From JABSOG01 sp041583135 (GTDB lineage: Bacteria; Pseudomonadota; Gammaproteobacteria; Enterobacterales; Alteromonadaceae), in contig JBFHGJ010000020.1 of assembly GCA_041583135.1 (NCBI GenBank), forward strand, positions 1-63,327: a DNA stretch of 63,327 bases, written 5' to 3'. The position numbers and the translations under genes were made by a program. A model generated the notes under the pieces. The model made no database searches. It was given only the letters and a program-made list of their open reading frames with translations, and was not told the origin of the DNA. This document shows, one piece after another, positions 50,588-59,300 of this stretch. Position 1 is the first letter of the stretch; every line of letters begins with the position of its first letter.

Positions 50588-52768
50588 TTAACCCTGCAAT
50601 AGGATAAATGTCGGGTTATGTTCAAGATATTGCTGTAGTTGCCAGCGCTTGGCCGCGACATTTTTTAAGATCTGTCTGGCTTTGTTCTTGTGGCCCTTTA
50701 ACAGCAGGTTGGCTGCCATTTCACTGACAAAAAGTGGGGTCTTAAGACCACAGGCGAGCAATTTGTTTTGTTCTTGCTCGGCCGCCAGCAAAAAGCGTTG
50801 ACTGGTCTTACTGTCGTGGAGTTGCGTTGCGGCATAGGTCAATCGGTTTAATATGGCAAAGCGATAAGCCAAGGGCCAATGTTGTGGCAACGCTTGATTG
50901 ATTAAGGGTTCTAAGCTGTTCAAGGCTTGTTTGAACTGTCCTTGCGCCAAATGCCAATAGCCGGACCAAAGCGCAAAACTGGCCGAGTGTTCGTCTTGTT
51001 GGCTATCGAGTAGTTGCTTAAGCGCAGCAAGATCGCCGTTGTAAAAATGTAGGCTGGCCAGTTCAAACAATTCATCTTCTAATGTCCCAGGCGCTGACTT
51101 GAGTGCCTCAAGGGTCTTGCTCAGGGCTGTTTTATCCGCCTGACCAACGGCCTGTGCCAAAATCGCTTCTTTGTCGGGGGATTTGGCTTTGGCGACAGCT
51201 GCCCATTGGGCGGCTTTGGTTAGGTCGCCATAGGCTCGATACCAATGGGCAATTTCAATTTCTACGCCGGGGTAACTGTGCCGAGCGTCGATGGCTTTGG
51301 TCATGTGCTCCATCGCTTGGGTTAACTCGCCCTGTAGCAAAAGGTTGCGACCAAGGTAATGGTTGACCGCATGATGATTCGGGTTGAGCCGATAAGCTTT
51401 ATCCAGTATTGCCCGCGCTTGGTTAAATTCATCATTGCGTTGATACAAAGCACCTAAGCGTAACAAGGCATTACTGTTGTTCGGCTGCATGTCGATAAGT
51501 TGTAGGTAGAGGTTTTGGGCCTGTTTGGCTTGACCTTCAATGGCTTTTTGCAGTGCTGTCAACTCCAGTGCAAGTGACTTTGCAGGCTCTGTCTTAAGCC
51601 ATTTTGTTAGATTTGACAGCTGAGTGAGCAGGGCTTCTTTTGAGATCTGCTCATTGTGATATTGACTGAGCAGGCCTTTGGCCAGTAGCGGTGTGACCAA
51701 TCGACTATCGACAACATTTTGCTGCACAGCGAACAGCTGCTCGACAGCCGAGTTGATGTTCTCCTGCTGGTGTTGCTCAAGCCATGCCGAGGCAATAACA
51801 ACCTGTTGCAGCTGTTTGCTCGTTAACGGGCTTTGCCATAAGGCAATGTCGTCGATACCAAACTGAGTGTCTAATGCCCTAGCGATATCATTAAAGAGTT
51901 CACGGCACAGTTTGGCCAGTTGCGTCATTGTGCCTTGATAATCTTTGCGCCACAGCACTTTGTCTGCGCTGGCCACCAGTAATTCCAACTGCAATTTTAG
52001 GCTGTGCCCGTCACTTGAAAACTTCCCTTTAATGATATGGGAGGCGCCGAGTAAAGTGCCAATTTGAATGGCGTTTTGATAGCGGTTTTGGTAGGAAAAT
52101 GCCGAGTCCCGAGCAATGACCGCCAAGGTTTTCGATTGCGCCAAATGTTGGGTGACAAGGGTGGCCAAACCTTCGCTGAAGTCTGTGTCGTTTGCACTGT
52201 TTTCAAAAGGTAAGACAACCACAAGCGCTTGTTGTCGCTGCGTGATTGTTGCTGCTTTTTGGCTCAGCGGTGGCGGTGTCGGCCGGTAAATAATGGCAAA
52301 CAATAAAAAGGCGCTTAGGGCGATAACTGCGGCGAAACCAAAGCGCTTTTTACGACCAAACTCACCTAGGTGGTAAACGGTCTCTTGTTGTGTTTGCGTT
52401 ATGACGCCCTCTGATGGCTGCGGATCGGCGGTGAGTATATAGCTGTGCAGGTTAATTCGTTGGATGATTTGTTGGCCTTGACCAAAGGCATCGCATAGTT
52501 GGGCTATCAGCAAATCAATTTGTGGCAACGCTAACTTTTGCTGTGATAATCCTAGGTTACATAAATGCTGTTGCAGTTGGTCGTCTTCGATTGGGCTGCG
52601 GTGATGATCGCTCAGGTAACATAACAGTGCCATCTGTTGTGTTGCGAGTGTCACTTCGCGTGGTACCGGTGTGTTACAGGTTAATTTGAGGTCTTTGACA
52701 TTTACTTGCCAATTTTTCAGGTAGTAAATGCCGTGACGACGATATGATTGGATGTGGGCAGCTGTCAT
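50588..52768 (-). CDS. CadC-like membrane protein: degenerate winged helix, TolB-N-like domain, TPR
   Basis: The 726-residue protein starts with a winged-helix-like region (about 1-115) that is poorly conserved, followed by one membrane helix (about 143-160), a periplasmic TolB-N/FlgO-like domain (VVVLPFENSANDTDFSEGLA to about 310) and TPR repeats (about 400-560, with NSNALLRLGALYQRNDEFNQA). This is the plan of CadC/adenylate-cyclase-like one-component regulators. Whether the weak N-terminal domain still binds DNA is unclear. It lies 36 bp from the substrate-binding protein gene. Confidence 0.8.
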   Translation of the reverse strand: MTAAHIQSYRRHGIYYLKNWQVNVKDLKLTCNTPVPREVTLATQQMALLCYLSDHHRSPIEDDQLQQHLCNLGLSQQKLALPQIDLLIAQLCDAFGQGQQIIQRINLHSYILTADPQPSEGVITQTQQETVYHLGEFGRKKRFGFAAVIALSAFLLFAIIYRPTPPPLSQKAATITQRQQALVVVLPFENSANDTDFSEGLATLVTQHLAQSKTLAVIARDSAFSYQNRYQNAIQIGTLLGASHIIKGKFSSDGHSLKLQLELLVASADKVLWRKDYQGTMTQLAKLCRELFNDIARALDTQFGIDDIALWQSPLTSKQLQQVVIASAWLEQHQQENINSAVEQLFAVQQNVVDSRLVTPLLAKGLLSQYHNEQISKEALLTQLSNLTKWLKTEPAKSLALELTALQKAIEGQAKQAQNLYLQLIDMQPNNSNALLRLGALYQRNDEFNQARAILDKAYRLNPNHHAVNHYLGRNLLLQGELTQAMEHMTKAIDARHSYPGVEIEIAHWYRAYGDLTKAAQWAAVAKAKSPDKEAILAQAVGQADKTALSKTLEALKSAPGTLEDELFELASLHFYNGDLAALKQLLDSQQDEHSASFALWSGYWHLAQGQFKQALNSLEPLINQALPQHWPLAYRFAILNRLTYAATQLHDSKTSQRFLLAAEQEQNKLLACGLKTPLFVSEMAANLLLKGHKNKARQILKNVAAKRWQLQQYLEHNPTFILLQG

Positions 52769-52804
52769 GTTGGCATTATATCCTGCTGATCAGGAACAGC
52801 AAGC

Positions 52805-53770
52805 CTATGGTTTGCGGCATTGCTGCGGGATCCAGGAAAGCCACTGGAGTTCAAACAGTTCAATCCAACGTGTGGCAGCCTGTTGTTCACTGAGCTTATC
52901 GGAGATCACCATCGCTGAGGCTTCAGCCATCATGGTGGTGGTAAATTGAATGTTCTTAAGTGCCTCATAGGCACAGGGAAAGCTCTGGGGAAGGCGAGTG
53001 GAGGCCAATTTTTTTACCCAGCCGTCTTTGGGGTTGCCGCAATCGTTGGGGAGTTTTTTATTATAACCCCAGCCGGGGTCGTTGATACATTGCTCTTGAA
53101 AATCAGGAAACTGGACAAATTCGCCACGAATACGTGTATCGGTCCAGTTAGGAGTCCAATTGAGCAACATTATCGGTGTTTTCTGCGCCATGGCATCAGA
53201 TAATCTGCGCCATAGCGCCATGTCGTTTTCTAAGCGCTTGATGACGAAGTTGAGTTTAAAGGCGCGTATGCGGATCCCTTCATTGGCATTCCATGGGCCG
53301 GTGTAGTACATGCCTTTGCCCATCGATTGGTTGTTGGCAAATAGGTGTGAACACTGACGTAGGGCGCGCCAGTCCGGTAGCTCTGGACACAAGGGTTTCA
53401 CATAGGCTGGATACCACCACTCTTCTCTTGCCGTTGCGATGTGACTACCGGCATCGATGACCATGCCTTTGCCGACAAAAGCGTTTAGCTTACGGCCGTT
53501 GCCGGCCTGCCAAAGTTCGACTTGTACATCGACCAAGCCTTTGGCAAAAGCGCCCCATTGATCTTCGACTTTGACTTCATAAAAGCGGGCGTTGGTATTC
53601 ATGCGTTCGAGCAATAAGCCGTAAACTCGCGATAGGACTCGCTGGCTGGCCCAGTCATTTAAGGCGATGGCGACCGTATCTTGTGTACTACCGGCTTGCG
53701 CTAAGTTGATGTGAGCGCTAAGTAAAACACACAGTATTGTCGATATTGCTGCTCGAACGGTTTTTTTCAT
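52805..53770 (-). CDS. Periplasmic substrate-binding protein, glycine-betaine/proline (OpuAC) type
   Basis: The 321-residue product has a signal peptide (cleavage near AQA) and the OpuAC layout with IALNDWASQRVLSRVYG at the start and LLNWTPNWTDTRIRGEF. The frame extends to a TTG at 53779; the ATG at 53770 fits the signal peptide better. No ABC permease or ATPase gene is nearby, so it is an orphan binding protein. It lies just upstream of the TPR regulator gene on the same strand, so the two may be cotranscribed and the protein could act as a sensor subunit. Confidence 0.82.
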   Translation of the reverse strand: MKKTVRAAISTILCVLLSAHINLAQAGSTQDTVAIALNDWASQRVLSRVYGLLLERMNTNARFYEVKVEDQWGAFAKGLVDVQVELWQAGNGRKLNAFVGKGMVIDAGSHIATAREEWWYPAYVKPLCPELPDWRALRQCSHLFANNQSMGKGMYYTGPWNANEGIRIRAFKLNFVIKRLENDMALWRRLSDAMAQKTPIMLLNWTPNWTDTRIRGEFVQFPDFQEQCINDPGWGYNKKLPNDCGNPKDGWVKKLASTRLPQSFPCAYEALKNIQFTTTMMAEASAMVISDKLSEQQAATRWIELFELQWLSWIPQQCRKP

Positions 53771-53963
53771 CAGTGACAATCCATCCTAAGACCACGCTTT
53801 AAGTCTAGTGCAAATTTTACGCAGTGGTGGGTATTTCCTTTATCGAGCACTATTTGTCGCTGTTGTTGTCATTATTGTGTCACCATCGGCCATTAAGGTA
53901 GCGCGGCAAAAAATTCAGCTTGGCTGCACGTTTGCAGCTTCAATAATAACAAGAGTAACTGCC

Positions 53964-55538
53964 ATGAAACGCGCCCCGGTTTGGGTATTTATGCACAGCA
54001 TGTTGATGTTGTCGGTTGTCATTAATCTATTGTCGGGTTTAAGGATCGCGACGTTGGATAAAGCTTACTTGATGGCGCTCTCACCTCTGCTGCCACAAGG
54101 CAACATGCATCAGCTGCATCTTTACGGCGCTTCGGCGCTTATCGCACTTTTGGTTGCTTATCTTGTGTATGTAATGCGGTTACAACCGCGCCGTCAGTCA
54201 CCAAAACCTCAATCGACCACGGCATGGTATCATTTTGTGATAGTCCACTTCGGTTATGTTGTTTTAAGCGGCCTTATCTTTAGCGGCTTATCATTGTATT
54301 TCAGCTGGTTTGATAGCCGTACACTACATTCTATTCTCGCCTTTGCTTTGGTGGCCTATATCCCATTGCACGGTGCCATCTACTTTATTCAATACGGACT
54401 TAAAGCCCTTAAATTGATAAGCGTGCCGAACTTTGCACGACTTGGCGCCAACATGACCATATTGATGATTGCGTTAATTACCGCCGGGGCGAGCTATGGT
54501 TATTTGACGGGTCAAAGCGAGCAAACCGTTGAGGTTGGTCGTATATCTTTGGCACAAGGGGTGAGACTCGACGGATTGGCCAATGAACCACAGTGGCAAA
54601 GTGCCAAAGAAATTGTGGTAGAAACATTCGGCGGAGCCAATTTTGTCAATGGCGCAACTAAGGTTAGGGTCAAGGCCATAGAAAACGGCGTTGAAGCCTA
54701 TTTTCATATGAGCTGGGATGACCCGGATAAAAGCCTTAAGCATTTGCCGCTAGTTAAAACCGCACAAGGGTGGCAGGTGCAGGAGGCTGGCTTTTATCGC
54801 TTTGACGAAACCCAATACTATGAAGACAAGTTTGCCGTTATCCTATCTGACAACTGCCGCATGGCGGCCGCCGGAACGGCTCACTTAGGCCCTCAACCAT
54901 TGGCCGACAAACCGGCTAATTTTAGCGGTAAGGGCTATCACTACAGCGAAAATGCGGCACTGGTTGATTTGTGGCACTGGAAAGCGGTTCGAACCAACAC
55001 CATGATACTGGCCGATGATAACTTTATTGGTGCGCCGGATGTGGTGCGCGCAGGCTCGCGACGTTATACGGCAGGCTATATGCCAGATGGCAAAGAGGCT
55101 GGGGCTTATGTGATGAACTGGCAGTGGTATAAACCTACCGGTATTGTGCCAAAGCGCTTGCCTAAGTCAGCAGAACTACTTAAGCCTTTTCAGGCTGACG
55201 GCGAGCAGGCAAGCCAACCTGAGGATTGGGTGATCCCTTGGTTTGCCTATCAGCCCTACAAGGCGGAAAACGACATTTATCCCATCGGCACGGTTATGCC
55301 CTCGGTGATGTATCGTTCCAATCGTTTTGAGGGTGACCGGGCCGATGTCAGGGCGTTTGGTGTTTGGCAAAATGGCCGTTGGTCGTTGGAGCTTTCACGT
55401 AAACTCGATACTGGCTCTGCCCATGACGTCAAACTCACAGACGGGGTTTGCCTTTGGGTTGCGGCCTTTGACCATGCGCAAGTGGCTCATACCCGTCACA
55501 ATCGACCATTGAAATTGAAATTTGCGAGGGCGTTATGA
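53964..55538 (+). CDS. Cytochrome b561-type membrane domain fused to an ethylbenzene-dehydrogenase-like heme domain
   Basis: The 524-residue protein has about five membrane helices in the first 200 residues with histidines placed as in di-heme b561-type cytochromes (MHSMLML, QLHLYG, HFGYVVL, LHGAIYF). A periplasmic domain from about 215 follows that resembles the gamma-subunit heme domain of ethylbenzene dehydrogenase, with GVRLDGLANEPQWQSA, AYFHMSWDDPDKS and VDLWHWKAVRT. It probably passes electrons between quinol and a periplasmic partner. The ATG at 53964 is chosen over 53808 because it starts the first helix. Confidence 0.82.
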   Translation: MKRAPVWVFMHSMLMLSVVINLLSGLRIATLDKAYLMALSPLLPQGNMHQLHLYGASALIALLVAYLVYVMRLQPRRQSPKPQSTTAWYHFVIVHFGYVVLSGLIFSGLSLYFSWFDSRTLHSILAFALVAYIPLHGAIYFIQYGLKALKLISVPNFARLGANMTILMIALITAGASYGYLTGQSEQTVEVGRISLAQGVRLDGLANEPQWQSAKEIVVETFGGANFVNGATKVRVKAIENGVEAYFHMSWDDPDKSLKHLPLVKTAQGWQVQEAGFYRFDETQYYEDKFAVILSDNCRMAAAGTAHLGPQPLADKPANFSGKGYHYSENAALVDLWHWKAVRTNTMILADDNFIGAPDVVRAGSRRYTAGYMPDGKEAGAYVMNWQWYKPTGIVPKRLPKSAELLKPFQADGEQASQPEDWVIPWFAYQPYKAENDIYPIGTVMPSVMYRSNRFEGDRADVRAFGVWQNGRWSLELSRKLDTGSAHDVKLTDGVCLWVAAFDHAQVAHTRHNRPLKLKFARAL

Positions 55539-56167
55539 TTGTAAGAACGCTGCTGATCATACTTTTCATCGGACTCATGGTTGGCTATGTTGTGTTGCAG
55601 CCTGAGCGCGTCCTCAAGCCGCAGCCAAATCCGTTGACTAAAATCACCTCACAGGGCGAAGCCTTAAATGCTTGGCAGGGTCCTTGGGCCTGCGTACATG
55701 ACATTCGAACTGGGCTTCTATGGGAAGTCAAAACTGACAACGAGTCCATTCACGATGGCTATTGGACCTACTCGTGGTTTGATGGCGACAAAGGTGTGCC
55801 TAACTGGGGGGATTGCTATTTTGAACAGGACCGTTGTGATGTTTCGGATCTGATAAGACGGGCCAATCAAGAGCAAACCTGTGGTGTTGCCGACTGGCGT
55901 TTACCCACTGTGGCTGAACTTAGCACGCTTATTTCCAATCAGGCCAGACCCGGCGAGCCTAAAATCGACAAAGGTTTTTTTCCTTTCACCAAAAAAGGCG
56001 ATTATTGGAGTGTGGATGGGCAAAAGCCGCTACAAGGGGTATTTGCTCACCTTAAATTTGGTGCCAGCGCGGTGAATTTTGGCGAAGGGAAGGTGGTGAC
56101 GCTACCTTATCGTAATGCTGCTTTTGTGCGTTTGGTCAGTGCTTCATTTAGCACAAACAATCTTTAG
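55535..56167 (+). CDS. Lcl C-terminal (DUF1566) domain protein
   Basis: The 210-residue protein has an N-terminal membrane helix (about 4-22) and a DUF1566/Lcl-type domain with TGLLWEVKTDN and VADWRLPTVAELSTLI. Cysteine pairs (GDCYFEQDRCDV, EQTCGV) may form disulfides. It overlaps the cytochrome gene by four bases (ATGA), so the two are translated together and likely work together in the periplasm. Confidence 0.85.
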   Translation: MIVRTLLIILFIGLMVGYVVLQPERVLKPQPNPLTKITSQGEALNAWQGPWACVHDIRTGLLWEVKTDNESIHDGYWTYSWFDGDKGVPNWGDCYFEQDRCDVSDLIRRANQEQTCGVADWRLPTVAELSTLISNQARPGEPKIDKGFFPFTKKGDYWSVDGQKPLQGVFAHLKFGASAVNFGEGKVVTLPYRNAAFVRLVSASFSTNNL

Positions 56168-56271
56168 TCGATCGTTCAGTTAAGCTTTTTATTCGCGCAG
56201 TAGGGCATTGTAGGGCAATGCCTTATCGCGTTATAACCAAAAGTGTTTTTACTGCACCCGAACTGCTAACG

Positions 56272-56289
56272 GTTTCATAGAAGTGTCAT
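56272..56289 (+). promoter_or_regulatory. PHO box upstream of the secreted phosphatase
   Basis: GTTTCATAGAAGTGTCAT has two 7-bp units (GTTTCAT and GTGTCAT) separated by four bases, close to the PhoB consensus CTGTCAT-N4-CTGTCAT. It lies 93 bp upstream of the phosphatase start, so the gene is probably induced by phosphate starvation. TACATT at 56311 is a possible -10. Confidence 0.7.
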
Positions 56290-56381
56290 CCCCGCGTCAA
56301 AAATGGCCGCTACATTGCCCGCGCCCAAAACGGGCAAAACCTTAACAACAATAAATTCATTAACTTAATTAGAAGGCTATC

Positions 56382-58253
56382 ATGAATAAAGTAATGACTT
56401 CTGCTGTATTGCTTGGTGCAGCGAGCTTATTTGTCAGTAGTGCATTTGGCGCGACGACCCACCATCGTTTGATTTGGGATAAAGATCCTGCCCATCAAGC
56501 GGTGATTGGCTTCTCACCCAATGGCTCTAGTCGTTCACCTTATGTGAAATACGGCTACTCGACTGACGAAGCGCAGTGGACCACCGCCAATGTTAACGCC
56601 TCTCGCACCTTTAGCGGCAGCTTGACCAGTCACTTTGCTAGATTGACCAATTTGACTGCCAATTCAGCGGTTTACTATCGTGTTTGTGACAGTGCTGGCT
56701 GTGGCGAGCGCTTTTGGTTTAAAACAGCGCCGACCGACAACACGCCGTTTGTCGCCGTTGCTGGTGGTGATACCAGAACCGGTTGGACTACCCGTCGTGA
56801 AGGCAACGCGCTGATCGCTAAATTGCGTCCATTGTTCATTATGCATGGCGGCGACTTTACCAATGCCAACAGTGCCAGTGAAATGAACGAGTTCTTAAGC
56901 GACTATGCGTTGACTTATTCACAAGACACCATTAACGCTATTGCTTACAAGCGCATTTATCCGCTCATTCCGGCTCACGGTAACCACGAAGACAACAACT
57001 ATGAGACTTTGTGCCAAGTATTTGGTGTCGATAGCAATGGTGATGGCCAGTGTACTGCGTTAGATACTTTTGGTGGCTTCAATATCTCCCCGTTATTGCG
57101 GGTGTATACTTTGAACAGCCAATTCCAAAACAGCGGTTGGTCTTCAGAAGCGTCAGCGATGAACAGCTGGTTGGACAGCGATTTGGCCAACAACGGTGGC
57201 TCAGCCAAATGGCGTTTTGCTCAATATCACAAGCCGTTGTTTCCTCACTACTCAGGTAAGTCTGACAACCTGACATTGTTTAACTGGTGGGCCAATGATT
57301 TTTACAATGCCTCAATGAACTTGGTGGTTGAGTCGGATACCCATATCAACAAGTTGACCACCACGGTTGTACCAAGTGGCAGCAATTTTGTGGCAACCAC
57401 CAATGGCGGTACTGTTTATGTCGGTGAAGGCAGCTGGGGCGCTCCAGCTCGTTCAGCTAACGACCCAAAATCATGGACCATTGACCTTGCTTCGATTCAG
57501 CAGTTTAAAGTGATCAGCGTAAGCAACGACAATGTTGAAGTGCGTACTGCGCAGTTTGACGGTACCGCAGCGACATTGAGCCGCACCGATAGAGCCAATG
57601 ATCCATTACTGTTACCTGCTAATGTCAACTGGTGGCAAGCCAATGGTGTTGGTGAAGCTTTGGTGTTAACGCAAGATGCCAATGGTCTTTCTGTCATTGG
57701 CTCAGGCAACAATGGCGGCGGCACGGGTAATAACACCGTAACGACCACTTTATCTGTTGTGGCTGATACCTTTACTTCGTCGTCAAAAAGCACCACTAAC
57801 TACAACGCTAGCAGCGATGGCTTGTTGGCAGACGGGTCAGATAGAACCTATGGTGTCATGCACAGCCTGTTGAAATGGAATTTAAGTGGTATTCCTACTT
57901 GTGCTGTGGTGACGTCTGCAAGCATTGTGCTTGCGGTGTATAACACGTCTCCGGGCAGCTACAATGTGTACGAGTCAAATAATGCTTGGAGTGAAGGCTC
58001 GGCAACTTGGAGCAATGTTGGCGGTACTGGTAACTTTGGTGTGTTGATGGGCTCTTTTGTGCCATCATCAAAAGGTATTTATAGCTATCCACTTTCAGCC
58101 GCTGGCGTCACAGAAGTTCAAAGCTGGTTGTCTGGTAGCAACAATGGTGTGGTTATCGCCTCTGGCGGCACCAGCAACGGCTTGGATTTTGAGTCGAAAG
58201 AAACCGGCAACGCACCTAAGTTGGTGGTTGAGTACCAAGACTGCGCGCAATAA
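56382..58253 (+). CDS. Secreted metallophosphoesterase with Fn3-like N-terminus and DNRLRE-type C-terminal domain
   Basis: The 623-residue protein has a signal peptide (cut near AFG), an N-terminal purple-acid-phosphatase-type beta domain (about 25-115) and a calcineurin-type phosphoesterase domain (about 120-400) with GGDTRTGW, MHGGDFTN, AHGNHEDN, HKPLFPH and ESDTH metal motifs. A glycine-rich linker near 445 leads to a C-terminal jelly-roll of the DNRLRE type (about 455-620, with VADTFTSSSKSTTNY and LKWNLSGIP). It probably frees phosphate from organic esters outside the cell. The PHO box upstream supports this. Confidence 0.88.
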   Translation: MNKVMTSAVLLGAASLFVSSAFGATTHHRLIWDKDPAHQAVIGFSPNGSSRSPYVKYGYSTDEAQWTTANVNASRTFSGSLTSHFARLTNLTANSAVYYRVCDSAGCGERFWFKTAPTDNTPFVAVAGGDTRTGWTTRREGNALIAKLRPLFIMHGGDFTNANSASEMNEFLSDYALTYSQDTINAIAYKRIYPLIPAHGNHEDNNYETLCQVFGVDSNGDGQCTALDTFGGFNISPLLRVYTLNSQFQNSGWSSEASAMNSWLDSDLANNGGSAKWRFAQYHKPLFPHYSGKSDNLTLFNWWANDFYNASMNLVVESDTHINKLTTTVVPSGSNFVATTNGGTVYVGEGSWGAPARSANDPKSWTIDLASIQQFKVISVSNDNVEVRTAQFDGTAATLSRTDRANDPLLLPANVNWWQANGVGEALVLTQDANGLSVIGSGNNGGGTGNNTVTTTLSVVADTFTSSSKSTTNYNASSDGLLADGSDRTYGVMHSLLKWNLSGIPTCAVVTSASIVLAVYNTSPGSYNVYESNNAWSEGSATWSNVGGTGNFGVLMGSFVPSSKGIYSYPLSAAGVTEVQSWLSGSNNGVVIASGGTSNGLDFESKETGNAPKLVVEYQDCAQ

Positions 58254-58268
58254 CGAGGCAGTTTAAAA

Positions 58269-58292
58269 GGCGGCAAAGTCACCTTTGCCGCC
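58269..58292 (+). terminator. Hairpin after the phosphatase gene
   Basis: A 10-bp stem GGCGGCAAAG/CTTTGCCGCC with a 4-base loop lies 15 bp after the stop. It is followed by CATTATTTAATT, a loose T-rich tail, and probably acts as the terminator. Confidence 0.7.
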
Positions 58293-58317
58293 CATTATTT
58301 AATTATCTAGTTAATGT

Positions 58318-58347
58318 CAGGAAATTATCATCTAGGATAATTTCCTG
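58318..58347. repeat. Perfect 12-bp inverted repeat
   Basis: CAGGAAATTATC and GATAATTTCCTG flank the 6-base loop ATCTAG. A second palindrome, ATTTCAAC/GTTGAAAT around AA, lies at 58385-58402. Neither has a T-run. Their crowding with hairpins on both sides suggests a structured intergenic element. Confidence 0.6.
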
Positions 58348-58427
58348 AGACCGCTATCATCGAAGTAAGTTCGATTTCGCTTACATTTCAACAAGTTGAA
58401 ATGGCGGCACATCCATGTACCGCGTAG

Positions 58428-58769
58428 CTAGTGCCTGACAAAGTGTATTTCTGGACAGGCACTATCTACTACCCAATCTTTGGTTTTGCAATGCATCAAC
58501 TCAAGTAAGGTCGCCATATGCTCAACGACATCGGGTTTTAATGAACTCAACGAGATGTAAAAAGCTGCTTCACAATAGGGGTTATTCTCTTCAAGGGCAT
58601 TATCGGCCTCGATACGGATTAACCTGCCTTCAATTTCACCTAGGTGAAAGAAGCCCAACTCATCGATTTGCTCAAACTCCAGTGCCAGTCGCCAATGGCT
58701 GAATAGCTGCAACTGAGGGGGCAAACTTGCCTTTGAGCAACATACCACAGTAAAGTTCAAAAAATGCAC
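58428..58769 (-). CDS. Hypothetical protein, possible gene
   Basis: A 113-codon frame from a GTG at 58769 could encode a soluble acidic protein with a middle section LGFFHLGEIEGRLIRIEADN and a C-terminal LSSLKPDVVEHMATLLELMH helix. I do not recognise a family. No strong ribosome site is visible and the start is uncertain. The base composition and amino acid content look protein-like. It lies downstream of the minor pilin gene on the same strand, and a stem AGTGCCTG/CAGGCACT (58430-58463) overlaps its end. Confidence 0.45.
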   Translation of the reverse strand: MHFLNFTVVCCSKASLPPQLQLFSHWRLALEFEQIDELGFFHLGEIEGRLIRIEADNALEENNPYCEAAFYISLSSLKPDVVEHMATLLELMHCKTKDWVVDSACPEIHFVRH

Positions 58770-58802
58770 AGTTCATAAACTGGTAATTCATGTTTTTTCA
58801 AA

Positions 58803-59300
58803 TCAGAAATAAGTGGCCTGTATTTCAAAATCAAAAACTTGTTGAGCGTTGTTAACCTTAACGGTATCTTCAACCGTTACTATACCGGTTACCTCGAATG
58901 TTGCACGGCCATTTGCGCCAATGTTGATGCGACGTGCTTTGGTCATGGTATCGCTGGCATAAAGGTCTAGTCTTAGACCGCTGGAGCGGCTGTAAACCAC
59001 AGGTAAGATAATTTGTACGGCTGAGTTGGGTTTGCCTTTTACCTCGAAAACGCCATTTCTGGCGCTACCGTTACACAGTTTTGGGCTTTTATGTTGGCGG
59101 TGATTAGAAGCGCAAACGGCGCTGCCCACTTTAACGGTTTTATCGACTTTGACTTGGGGTAATTTCAGCGAGATTTTTTCGGTAATGGTTAGCGACTGCT
59201 GGGTTTTATTGACGTCAACCGCAACCGAAAACTGCTGAGCGTAGGCATGGCTGCTGCCCAATAGCAATAGGGCGCTAAATATAAATGAGACTCTAGTCAT
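58803..59300 (-). CDS. Minor pilin-like exported protein (DUF4402-like)
   Basis: The 165-residue product has a signal peptide (cleavage near AYA) and a single beta-sandwich that resembles the larger-scale pilin at 61869: both begin with an alternating hydrophobic strand and a shared Val-Asn-Lys (FSVAVDVNKTQQSLTIT here), and both have a C-X12-C pair. As last gene of a chaperone/pilin/usher/pilin operon it is in the position of a tip or minor subunit. The ATG at 59300 has an AAGGA site and overlaps the usher's end by eight bases. Confidence 0.75.
   Translation of the reverse strand: MTRVSFIFSALLLLGSSHAYAQQFSVAVDVNKTQQSLTITEKISLKLPQVKVDKTVKVGSAVCASNHRQHKSPKLCNGSARNGVFEVKGKPNSAVQIILPVVYSRSSGLRLDLYASDTMTKARRINIGANGRATFEVTGIVTVEDTVKVNNAQQVFDFEIQATYF

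Noticed and set aside
53808..53963. N-terminal extension of the b561/heme fusion protein
   Set aside because: The added residues lie in the promoter region between divergent genes. The ATG at 53964 has a better ribosome site and starts the first conserved helix.
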